Shown piece after piece: positions 42,978 through 50,277 of a stretch of 64,000 nucleotides of DNA (position 1 is the stretch's first letter; each line of letters starts with the position of its first letter). The translations under genes and the position numbers were made by a program. The stretch is from CAWDAQ01 sp963800325. GTDB taxonomy: Bacteria > Actinomycetota > Actinomycetes > Actinomycetales > Dermatophilaceae. The stretch lies in NCBI GenBank assembly GCA_963800325.1, contig CAWDAQ010000003.1, positions 310,001 through 374,000 of the forward strand, in the 5' to 3' direction. The notes under the pieces were generated by a model, which did not search any database, was not told where the DNA came from, and saw only the letters and a list, made by a program, of their open reading frames with translations.

Positions 42978-43747
42978 CGCCGGCGCGCCTCGTCGGCGGT
43001 GGAGTCGTCGAGCTCGGCGGGCTCGAACGGCCGCCCGGTCGCGACCTGCGCGGCGTACCCGATGAGGGCGTCGGCGAAGCCCGGGTTGGCCGGGAGCAGC
43101 GGCCCGTGGAGGTAGGACCCGAACACGTTGCGGGTGCGCGCCCCCTCCGTGCCGTCCTCGGCGTTGTTGCCGTACCCCGCGCGGACGCGGCCGAAGGCGG
43201 CCTGGCCCTCCCCCAGGGTCGTCGACCCGGAGTGGTTCTCGTACCCGACGACCTCGCCGAAGTCGGTGTCGACGACGGCGGGGCCGACCATCCGCTTGGC
43301 GTTGCCGTGGGTCGTCACGTCGAGGATGCCGATGCCCGGCAGCCGCCGGCCGTCGAGGGTGAGGAACGCCTTCCCGAACAGCTGGTACATGCCGCAGACC
43401 ATGAGCATGGGCGTGCCGGCGTCGGCGAGCTCCCGCAGCCGCCCGGAGATGCTCTTGAGGTCGTCCTCGACGCGCACCTGCCCGGAGTCCTGGCCGCCGC
43501 CGCCGAGGAGGAGGTGGGCGACCTCGGGGAACGGCCGGCCGGGGTGGTGCTGGTGGACGACCGGGACGTACCCGTGCCGGCGGATCCGCGCGGCGAGGCA
43601 GCGGGTGTTGCCGAGGTCGCCGTAGATGCTCATCTCGCGCGGGTAGACGTGGACGAGGTGGATCTCGCCCTTGCCCTCGTGGCCGGGGTCGGCCGGCAGC
43701 GCGGACTCGGGGGGCTCCCCGAGGATCGGGACGTCCTGGGTGGTCAC
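42953..43747 (-). CDS. gatD: lipid II isoglutaminyl synthase, glutamine amidotransferase subunit GatD
   Basis: Class I glutamine amidotransferase that supplies ammonia to MurT for amidation of D-Glu in lipid II. The motifs are GEIHLVHVYPREMSIYGDLG, LLLGGGGQDSGQ, the nucleophile C118 in PMLMVCGMYQLFG and the late SYLHGPLL His, with GYENHSGST between. The start is GTG at 43747, which overlaps the murT stop (GTGA), so the two subunits are translated together. The 264 residues are slightly longer than GatD because of a 30-residue N-terminal extension. Confidence 0.93.
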   Translation of the reverse strand: MTTQDVPILGEPPESALPADPGHEGKGEIHLVHVYPREMSIYGDLGNTRCLAARIRRHGYVPVVHQHHPGRPFPEVAHLLLGGGGQDSGQVRVEDDLKSISGRLRELADAGTPMLMVCGMYQLFGKAFLTLDGRRLPGIGILDVTTHGNAKRMVGPAVVDTDFGEVVGYENHSGSTTLGEGQAAFGRVRAGYGNNAEDGTEGARTRNVFGSYLHGPLLPANPGFADALIGYAAQVATGRPFEPAELDDSTADEARRRQVRRLTG

Positions 43748-45066
43748 GGGGTCACCTCGCGCTCCTCGCCGATCGGGGGCAGGTCGTAGCGGGACGCCAG
43801 GGTCCGGCGCAGCGCCATCATCGCGGTGTACGTGCAGAAGATCCGCTTCGGCTCCTCCGGGTGGGCGGCGAGGAACGCCGACAGCGCCCGGTCGAGGTCG
43901 GGCTCGACCGCCTCGACGGGCACGTCGTCGTACTCGAGCCGCAGCGCCATGTCGTAGGCCCGCACCCCGCTGGTGAGCGCCACCCCGGTCTCGCGGAGCG
44001 AGGAGAAGGAGACGTCGTAGAGCCAGGACACGTCCCGGCCGTCGGCGTAGTTGTCGTTGATCGCGACCATCGTCGCGACCGGTGTCGAGCCGTACGTCCC
44101 GAGCGCGACGGTGAACCCGGCCGGGTTCTTGACGAGGACGAGCTCGAGGGGGCGCCCGTCGACGTCGACGACCTCGCCGCGGCCGAACGGCGGGGTCACG
44201 GACGCGAGTGCCTCCGCTGCCGTGGCGGGCGAGAAGTCGTCCCCGAGGAGCATCCGCGCGGTCGTCGTCGCGGCGGTCGCGTTGATCATGGCCGCGAGCC
44301 CCCGCTGGCGGAGGGTGACCGGCCCGACCGAGCCGCCGGCGGCGTCCGGGCCGAACAGGACCTCGAGGGCGTGCTCGTCGACGGGGCGGAGCAGCCCGTC
44401 GTCCGGCCCCGGTGCGGGCGGGGTGTCGTCCTCGGCGAACCGGGCGTCCTGTTCCATGAGCTCGGGGAGCCGGTCGGCGATCGAGGCGTCCACCCCGAAG
44501 TAGCGCACCTCCACCCCGTCGCCGACGTGGTCCCGGATCCGGGAGATGAACGAGTCGTCGACGTTGAGGACGACGCCCTCGGTGGCGTGCTCGGCGATCC
44601 GGGCGAGCAGCCCGGCGGTGTGGTCGATCTCGGCGAACCGGTCGAGCTGGTCGCGGGCGACGTTGAGCAGGAGGGCGTGGGTGGGGCTGACCGAGTCGGT
44701 GAACTTCAGCGCGTGGGCCTCGTCGAGCTCGAGCACGGCGAGGTCGGCGTGGAGCCGCCCCCCGACGCCCACCTCGCCGAGCATCGAGGAGATGACCCCC
44801 CGGGTGAAGTTGCTGCCGGTGGGGTTGGTGAAGACGTCCCGGCCGTGGGCCCGCACGATCGCCACGAGCATCTTCGTCGTCGTCGTCTTCCCGTTCGTGC
44901 CGCTCACGACGACGATCCCCCCGCGCACGCCGGCGAGGGCGTGGGAGAGGAACCGCGGGTCGACCCGCTCGGCGACGAGGCCGGGGAGCGCCGACCCTCC
45001 GCCCCGCAGCCGGGTGACGATCCGCGCTGCCTTCCCGGCGACGACGGCCGCGCTCGTTCTCAGCAC
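43744..45066 (-). CDS. murT: lipid II isoglutaminyl synthase, Mur-ligase subunit MurT
   Basis: A 440-residue Mur ligase homologue that amidates the D-Glu alpha-carboxylate of lipid II with GatD. The ATP loop is IVVVSGTNGKTTTTKMLVAI; LAVLELDEAHALKF, LLLNVARDQLDRFAEIDHTA and VVLNVDDSFISRIRDHVG follow, then the C-terminal DUF1727 part with VLVKNPAGFTVALGTYG, AINDNYADGRDVSWLYDV and MALRLEYDDVPV. GTG at 45066 (VLRTSAAVVAGKAARIV) is the best start; the longer frame runs into intergenic repeats. The Cys4 zinc-ribbon seen in some MurT proteins is absent: only one Cys (RIFCTYTAMM) is present. Confidence 0.93.
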   Translation of the reverse strand: MLRTSAAVVAGKAARIVTRLRGGGSALPGLVAERVDPRFLSHALAGVRGGIVVVSGTNGKTTTTKMLVAIVRAHGRDVFTNPTGSNFTRGVISSMLGEVGVGGRLHADLAVLELDEAHALKFTDSVSPTHALLLNVARDQLDRFAEIDHTAGLLARIAEHATEGVVLNVDDSFISRIRDHVGDGVEVRYFGVDASIADRLPELMEQDARFAEDDTPPAPGPDDGLLRPVDEHALEVLFGPDAAGGSVGPVTLRQRGLAAMINATAATTTARMLLGDDFSPATAAEALASVTPPFGRGEVVDVDGRPLELVLVKNPAGFTVALGTYGSTPVATMVAINDNYADGRDVSWLYDVSFSSLRETGVALTSGVRAYDMALRLEYDDVPVEAVEPDLDRALSAFLAAHPEEPKRIFCTYTAMMALRRTLASRYDLPPIGEEREVTP

Positions 45067-45128
45067 GGCGCCAACCCTAACGTGGCCCCGCCCGGACCCC
45101 GTCACCCCCGCCCGCGCCGTCCCCTTCC

Positions 45129-45288
45129 GGTCGAGTGAGCACAAGGTGTCGCCCGACCCCCGGGTTGGGGGAGCCGAAAATGTCGCCCCTCCCCCGTTGA
45201 GTGAGCACGAAGTGTCGTCCCGCGGGCGTGTCGGCGACACTTTGCGCTCACTCAACGGGGGCGGAGAGCACTTTCTGCTCACTCGACG
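45129..45288. repeat. GTTGAGTGAGC repeat cluster B (REP-like)
   Basis: Four copies of CGTYGAGTGAGCRNNAAGTGTCG lie in the 244-bp gap between murT and the acyltransferase gene: direct copies at 45129-45151 and 45195-45217, inverted copies at 45235-45257 and 45267-45288. Copies 45195-45217 and 45235-45257 can pair as a 23-bp near-perfect hairpin with a 17-nt loop. The same core occurs at 34561-34680. Confidence 0.85.
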
Positions 45289-45310
45289 GGGAATGGGGAC
45301 CCCGTCGGGG

Positions 45311-46033
45311 TCACTCGGCGGGGGCGCGGGACTCCAGCTCGGCGTTGACGTCGCTCGCGTAGCGGCCGGAGCGCTCCTGGCCGCTCATCGCGCCGATCCG
45401 GTCCATGACCTCGTCGGTGATCGCCCGCAGCAGGGCGGACTTCGAGTGCTCGGCCTGCAGCGGCGCGAGGTCGAGAGCGGGACCGAACCGGACCGTCACC
45501 CGGCCGGGGCGCATCCGGTTCGAGCCGGGGGGCTGGACCTTCTCGGTGCCGATGACGGCGCACGGGATGATCGGCGCGCCGGAGGCGAGCGCGAGCCGGG
45601 CCACGCCGGTCCGGCCCCGGTGGAGCCGGCCGTCCCGGGAGCGGGTGCCCTCGGGGTAGATCCCGAACGCGCCCCCGGCGGCGAGCACCTCCCCGGCGAT
45701 CCGGAGGGACTCGGCCGCCGCCCGGGCGTCGGTCCGGGCGACGGGGATCGTCCCCACGGTCCGGAACCACGTCGCCGTCAGCCACCCGCGCACGCCGGTG
45801 CCCTCGAAGTACTCCGCCTTCCCCAGGAAGTGGACCCGCCGGTGGGAGGCGAGCGGGATGACGAGGGAGTCGACGAACGACCTGTGGTTGGAGGCGATGA
45901 TCGCCGGTCCCTCGGGGGGGACGTGCTCGCGGCCCTCGGCCCGCAGCCGCGTCATGCCGCGCACGGCGGGCCCGACGAGGACGTGGCGCAGCACGCCGTC
46001 GAGTACCCGGTTCTCGTCGCGCACGGTCACCAC
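45311..46033 (-). CDS. 1-acyl-sn-glycerol-3-phosphate acyltransferase (PlsC-like)
   Basis: A 240-residue membrane-associated acyltransferase. The catalytic HX4D-type motif is in PAIIASNHRSFVDSLVIPLA and the second motif is FGIYPEGTRSRDGRL, with GAPIIPCAVIGTEKVQPPG later. It should acylate lysophosphatidate (or another acceptor) in phospholipid synthesis. The start is taken as GTG/ATG at 46033 (MVTVRDENRVLDG). It lies 65 bp after the guaA stop on the same strand. The stop is followed by repeat cluster B and then murT. Confidence 0.9.
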   Translation of the reverse strand: MVTVRDENRVLDGVLRHVLVGPAVRGMTRLRAEGREHVPPEGPAIIASNHRSFVDSLVIPLASHRRVHFLGKAEYFEGTGVRGWLTATWFRTVGTIPVARTDARAAAESLRIAGEVLAAGGAFGIYPEGTRSRDGRLHRGRTGVARLALASGAPIIPCAVIGTEKVQPPGSNRMRPGRVTVRFGPALDLAPLQAEHSKSALLRAITDEVMDRIGAMSGQERSGRYASDVNAELESRAPAE

Positions 46034-46072
46034 GCCAGTCTCACACCTTCCCGGGCTCGTCAGGGCTGCTCA

Positions 46073-46089
46073 GGCCCGCCGCGCGGGCC
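46073..46089 (-). terminator. weak hairpin after guaA
   Basis: A 7-bp stem (GGCCCGC at 46073-46079, GCGGGCC at 46083-46089) with a 3-nt loop begins 10 bp past the guaA stop. It could attenuate or terminate transcription before the acyltransferase gene; there is no T run. Confidence 0.3.
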
Positions 46090-46098
46090 GTGGGCCGG

Positions 46099-47676
46099 TC
46101 ACTCCCACTCGATCGTGCCCGGCGGCTTGCTCGTGATGTCGAGCGCGACCCGGTTGACCTCGGGGACCTCGTTCGTGATCCGCGTCGAGATCCGGGCGAG
46201 CGTCTCGTACGGCACCCGGGTCCAGTCCGCGGTCATCGCGTCCTCGGACGAGACCGGGCGGAGGACGACGGGGTGGCCGTAGGTCCGGCCGTCTCCCTGG
46301 ACGCCCACCGAGCGGACGTCGGCGAGCAGGACCACCGGGCACTGCCACACCTCGCGGTCGAGCCCCGCCTCGCTGAGCTCCCCGCGGGCGATCGCGTCGG
46401 CGGCCCGGAGGACCTCGAGCCGCTCGCGGGTGACCTCGCCGATGACCCGGATCCCGAGCCCCGGGCCGGGGAAGGGCTGGCGCCAGACGATCGCCTCGGG
46501 CACGCCGAGCTCGAGGCCGACCTGGCGCACCTCGTCCTTGAACAGCGACCGCAGCGGCTCGACGAGCTGGAACCGGAGGTCCTCGGGGAGCCCGCCGACG
46601 TTGTGGTGGCTCTTGATGCTGGCGGCGCCGCTGCCGCCGCCGGACTCGACGACGTCCGGGTAGAGCGTGCCCTGGACGAGGTACTCCACCGGGTGGCCCT
46701 CGGCGGCCTGCTCGCCGACGACGTCCCGCGCGGCCTGCTCGAAGACCCGGATGAACTCCCGGCCGATGATCTTGCGCTTCTCCTCCGGGTCCTCGACCCC
46801 GGCGAGGGCCCCGAGGAACCGGTCGGCGGCGTCGACGACGACGAGGTGGACGCCGGTGGCGTCGACGAAGTCCCGCTCGACCTGCTCGGCCTCGTCCCGG
46901 CGCAGCAGGCCGTGGTCGACGAACACGCACGTGAGCTGGTCGCCGACCGCGCGCTGGACGAGCGCCGCGGCGACCGAGGAGTCCACTCCCCCGGACAGCG
47001 CGCACAGCACCCGCGCGTCGCCGACCTGGTCGCGCACCCCGGCGACGAGGTCGTCGACGACGTTCTCGGCGGTCCAGTCCGGGGTCAGGCCGGCCCCACG
47101 GAGGAGGAAGTTCTCGATGACGCGCTGCCCGAACGTGGAGTGCCTGACCTCGGGGTGCCACTGCACCCCGTACAGCCGGCGCTCGTCGTCCTCGAACGCG
47201 GCCACGGGCGCTCCCGGAGTGCTCGCGGTGACCCGCATCCCCGGGGGCGCCTCGGTGACCGAGTCGCCGTGGCTCATCCACACCGACTGCTCCTCGGGCT
47301 GGCCCCGGAAGAGGGTCGAGTCGGTGTCGGTGACGGTGGCACCGGTCGAGCCGTACTCGCCCAGGCCGGTGCGGGCGACGGTGCCGCCGAGGGCGGACAC
47401 CATGGCCTGGAAGCCGTAGCAGAGCCCGAGCACCGGCACGCCGGCCTCGAGCACGGCGGGGTCGAGCCGGGGGGCGCCGTCGGCGTACACCGAGGACGGT
47501 CCGCCCGAGAGGACGACGGCGAGCGGGTCCCGCGCGAGCATCTCGGCCGCCGGCATCGTGTGCGGGACGACCTCGCTGTACACGTCGGCCTCGCGGACCC
47601 GGCGCGCGATGAGCTGGGCGTACTGGGCCCCGAAGTCGACGACGAGGACGGGACGGTGGTGCAGCGGCGCGGTCAC
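46099..47676 (-). CDS. guaA: GMP synthase (glutamine-hydrolysing)
   Basis: Converts XMP to GMP with glutamine nitrogen. The N-terminal class I amidotransferase domain begins VLVVDFGAQYAQLIARRV and carries the nucleophile Cys in VLGLCYGFQAM and the His/Glu of YGVQWHPEVRHS. The ATP-pyrophosphatase domain has the P-loop LCALSGGVDSSVAAAL and HHNVGGLPEDLRFQLVEPL, and the C-terminal dimerisation domain ends DITSKPPGTIEWE. The 525 residues are normal. guaB and guaB3 lie about 6-10 kb away. It is 10 bp downstream of the DUF3817 gene stop. Confidence 0.98.
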   Translation of the reverse strand: MTAPLHHRPVLVVDFGAQYAQLIARRVREADVYSEVVPHTMPAAEMLARDPLAVVLSGGPSSVYADGAPRLDPAVLEAGVPVLGLCYGFQAMVSALGGTVARTGLGEYGSTGATVTDTDSTLFRGQPEEQSVWMSHGDSVTEAPPGMRVTASTPGAPVAAFEDDERRLYGVQWHPEVRHSTFGQRVIENFLLRGAGLTPDWTAENVVDDLVAGVRDQVGDARVLCALSGGVDSSVAAALVQRAVGDQLTCVFVDHGLLRRDEAEQVERDFVDATGVHLVVVDAADRFLGALAGVEDPEEKRKIIGREFIRVFEQAARDVVGEQAAEGHPVEYLVQGTLYPDVVESGGGSGAASIKSHHNVGGLPEDLRFQLVEPLRSLFKDEVRQVGLELGVPEAIVWRQPFPGPGLGIRVIGEVTRERLEVLRAADAIARGELSEAGLDREVWQCPVVLLADVRSVGVQGDGRTYGHPVVLRPVSSEDAMTADWTRVPYETLARISTRITNEVPEVNRVALDITSKPPGTIEWE

Positions 47677-47686
47677 GGGCAGCAGG

Positions 47687-48022
47687 CTACCGGCGGGCCA
47701 CCTCGAGCCGGCCCTCGACCTCGCGGGCCACGATGCGCTCGGCGACGAAGGAGAAGAACGGGACCACCCCGGCGAGCATGACCAGGACCATCCTCGGCAG
47801 GCTCCAGCCGACCTTGAACCCGAGGTTGGCCGTCGCCGCGATGTAGACGAGGTAGACGAAGCCGTGCGGCTGCGGCCACCAGCTGAGCGCGTCGTTGTCG
47901 AACCCGTAGTGCAGGACCACCTCGGCGACGAGGAGGAGCAGCCCGAGCCCGACGAGGAAGGCCATGACCTTGAAGAAGGTCAGCGCCCTCCCGGCGGCCC
48001 CGGGGTCTCGGATCTCGCTCAC
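47687..48022 (-). CDS. DUF3817 domain-containing membrane protein
   Basis: A 111-residue protein with about three hydrophobic helices (FFKVMAFLVGLGLLLLVAEV, PHGFVYLVYIAATANLGFKV and VLVMLAGVVPFFSFVAERIV). WWPQPHGFVYLVY and VPFFSFVAER are conserved in DUF3817. The function is unknown. Its start overlaps the SURF1 gene stop (ATGA-like, 4 bp), so it is part of the SURF1-guaA transcript. Confidence 0.87.
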   Translation of the reverse strand: MSEIRDPGAAGRALTFFKVMAFLVGLGLLLLVAEVVLHYGFDNDALSWWPQPHGFVYLVYIAATANLGFKVGWSLPRMVLVMLAGVVPFFSFVAERIVAREVEGRLEVARR

Positions 48023-48843
48023 GTCGGCGTCCTCTCTCTCCCGGGCCGGGTGGGTCCGGGGGGTGTCGGGGGTGGGGAAGGTGTCCGGGCGCGCGGGTGG
48101 GCGCGCTCACGGCGGGCATCATCGCGCACGATCCTGAACCACATCCACAGGGCGAAGGCGCCGAAGATCCACCACTGCACCGCGTACGCCGCGTTCCGCC
48201 ACGCGAGCCCGGTGTCCGTGGTGGGCGGTGGCACCCGGGTGACGTCGGCGGGCAGCGTGTCCCCGCCGGGACGGGTCTCGGCCGCGGCGAAGACGAACGC
48301 GTTGAACATCGGACCCGGCCACCGGTTGACCAGGACCGACAGGTCGATGGAGTGGATCCGGCCCGCGGGCAGGTCCGCGGCGCCGGGGTCGGCCGGCGGC
48401 TCGCCCACCGACAGCGCCCCGGTCACCTCGACCCTCCCGGTGGGCGGGTCCGGGACCGCGTCCCCGGCGGGGACGAACCCACGCAGCACGGGCAGGGTGG
48501 CACCGGCGTCCGGTCCGGTGTCGAGGACGAGCGGGAGAAGGACCCACACCCCGGGCCGTCCCTGCAGCCGCCGGTCGACGACGACCTCCTGCCCGGAGGC
48601 GAGGTAGTGACCGGTCGCGCTCACCCGGCGGGAGGCGGCGGTCACCGGGAACGGCGAGTGCGGCTCGAGCACGCGGGAGACCGGGGCCACGGGCCGGGTC
48701 GCGGCCCGCGCGACGGCCTCGGCGCGGCCGGTGTCACGCGCCACGCCGAGCTGCCACAGCCCGAGCTCGACGCACGCCGCGGCGATCGCGACCGCGAGGA
48801 CGAGCAGCCCGAGCAGGCGCGGCGTGAGGGCGGTGCGCAGCAC
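48019..48843 (-). CDS. SURF1 family protein
   Basis: A 274-residue SURF1/Shy1-type protein implicated in cytochrome c oxidase assembly. It has an N-terminal helix (LGLLVLAVAIAAACVELGLW) followed by QLGVARD, an extracytoplasmic domain with SATGHYLASGQEVVVDRRLQ and GVWVLLPLVLDTG, and a second helix near WRNAAYAVQWWIFGAFALWM. A Pro/Arg-rich tail ends the protein. The start is GTG at 48843. It lies 9 bp downstream of the beta-propeller gene on the same strand. Confidence 0.9.
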   Translation of the reverse strand: MLRTALTPRLLGLLVLAVAIAAACVELGLWQLGVARDTGRAEAVARAATRPVAPVSRVLEPHSPFPVTAASRRVSATGHYLASGQEVVVDRRLQGRPGVWVLLPLVLDTGPDAGATLPVLRGFVPAGDAVPDPPTGRVEVTGALSVGEPPADPGAADLPAGRIHSIDLSVLVNRWPGPMFNAFVFAAAETRPGGDTLPADVTRVPPPTTDTGLAWRNAAYAVQWWIFGAFALWMWFRIVRDDARRERAHPRARTPSPPPTPPGPTRPGRERTPT

Positions 48844-48852
48844 CCGGTCAGG

Positions 48853-50268
48853 CTACGTGACCGAGGTGTCGTCGTAGACGAGGGCGCTGCCGCCGTAGCA
48901 GGCGACCCACACCCGGTGCTTCGTCGGCTCGTAGGTGATGCCGATCGGCATCGGGTCGGTCGGCAGCGTCTGGAGGACCTTCATGTCCCGGGTGCGGACC
49001 TTGGAGACGGTGTTGGAGCCGTAGTTGACGACGTAGACGGCGTGGCCGTCGCTGGAGATCGTCATCGACCGGGGCTCGACGCCGGTCGACACCGACCCGA
49101 GCTGCTTGCCCGTCTTCCGGTCGAGCTTGACGACGTCGCCGCTGCGGTTGTTCGTGACGTAGATCGTGGACCCGTCCGGGGACAGCACGAGGTGGCGGGG
49201 GCTGTCGCCCGGCGCGGCGAAGTCCTTGACCTGGTGGCTGGACAGGTCGACGGTGACGATCCGGTCCGAGCCCATGAGGGCGACGTAGGCGGTCGAGCTG
49301 TCCGGGGAGACGACGATGCCGCGGGGGTAGGTGCCCCCGAGCGGGACCCGGGCGACCTCGGTGCCCTTGGCGGTGTCGATGATCGACAGGTCCCACGTGC
49401 ACCAGTTGGTCACGAGGACCTTCGAGCCGTCGGGGGTGACCGCGACGTACTTCGGGACCGCCCCGACGTGGACGACGTCGTCGATCTTCAGGGTGGAGGT
49501 GTCGACCCGGTAGACGTAGCTGGTGTCCGTGCCGTCCCCGGCGACGCACGCATCGAGACCCTCGGGGCCGAAGTTCGCGCCGTACATCGAGTAGTTCGAC
49601 ACCCACGCGTGCGAGTCGTCCGGGGTGAAGGCCATCTCGACCGGCGCCCCGCGGGAGGTGCCGGGGTGGCCCGTGATGCCGAAGTCGCCGAGCCGGACCG
49701 AGTCCGGGATGGTCTTCAGGATGGCGCCGTCGGCGCGGAACACGCTGATGGTGTGCCGGTACATCATGTTCTGCGCGAAAAGGATCCCGCTGTCGGAGGC
49801 GACGATCGACTTCGGCGACATGTGCTTGTCGGTGATCCGCTGGATCCGCGTCATCGTCGTCCGTCCGGACGGCGCGCTCTGCTCGGTGTCCTCCGGGGAG
49901 GGCGACGGGGTCGGCGCGGGGACCTCGGGGGTCATCCGCGCGTACCGGTCGGCGACCTCGGTCGCGTCCGCCTCGTGCTCGGCCGACGTCGCGCCGTCGG
50001 ACGCGGTGTCCCCGGACGAGGAGGACCCGCTCGGGGACCCCGAGTCCGGCCCTGAAGCCGACCCCGAGTCCGACCCCGACGTCGTGGCCGTCGGGCTGGC
50101 GGCGGTGTCCGTCCCCGAGGGGGAGGAGCGGACCAGGGCCGTGACCCCGGTCGCCACCGCGGCGACGACGAGGACCGCGACCACGGCCGCGAGGACCCGC
50201 CGACGGACGTAGACCGACTTCTGCGCCGGCGGGCGAGCGCCACCGGCGTCGTTGTGCTCCTCGACCAC
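48853..50268 (-). CDS. YVTN-repeat beta-propeller protein, membrane anchored
   Basis: A 471-residue protein with a short cytoplasmic N-terminus, one helix (VLAAVVAVLVVAAVATGVTA, about 30-50), a Ser/Gly/Asp-rich linker (about 60-110) and a C-terminal beta-propeller. YVTN-type repeats are visible: DSTAYVALMGSDRIVTVDLS, DGSTIYVTNNRSGDVVKLDR, GHAVYVVNYGSNTVSKV and KHRVWVACYGGSALVYDDTS. The domain is extracytoplasmic and might bind a protein, a carbohydrate or copper, as relatives do. The function is unknown. It is the first gene of the stretch leading to SURF1 and guaA. Confidence 0.88.
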   Translation of the reverse strand: MVEEHNDAGGARPPAQKSVYVRRRVLAAVVAVLVVAAVATGVTALVRSSPSGTDTAASPTATTSGSDSGSASGPDSGSPSGSSSSGDTASDGATSAEHEADATEVADRYARMTPEVPAPTPSPSPEDTEQSAPSGRTTMTRIQRITDKHMSPKSIVASDSGILFAQNMMYRHTISVFRADGAILKTIPDSVRLGDFGITGHPGTSRGAPVEMAFTPDDSHAWVSNYSMYGANFGPEGLDACVAGDGTDTSYVYRVDTSTLKIDDVVHVGAVPKYVAVTPDGSKVLVTNWCTWDLSIIDTAKGTEVARVPLGGTYPRGIVVSPDSSTAYVALMGSDRIVTVDLSSHQVKDFAAPGDSPRHLVLSPDGSTIYVTNNRSGDVVKLDRKTGKQLGSVSTGVEPRSMTISSDGHAVYVVNYGSNTVSKVRTRDMKVLQTLPTDPMPIGITYEPTKHRVWVACYGGSALVYDDTSVT

Positions 50269-50277
50269 GGGGCCAGC

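Noticed and set aside
45067..45282. Longer MurT N-terminus from 45282
   Set aside because: Residues upstream of 45066 derive from the GTTGAGTGAGC repeat cluster and show no MurT similarity.
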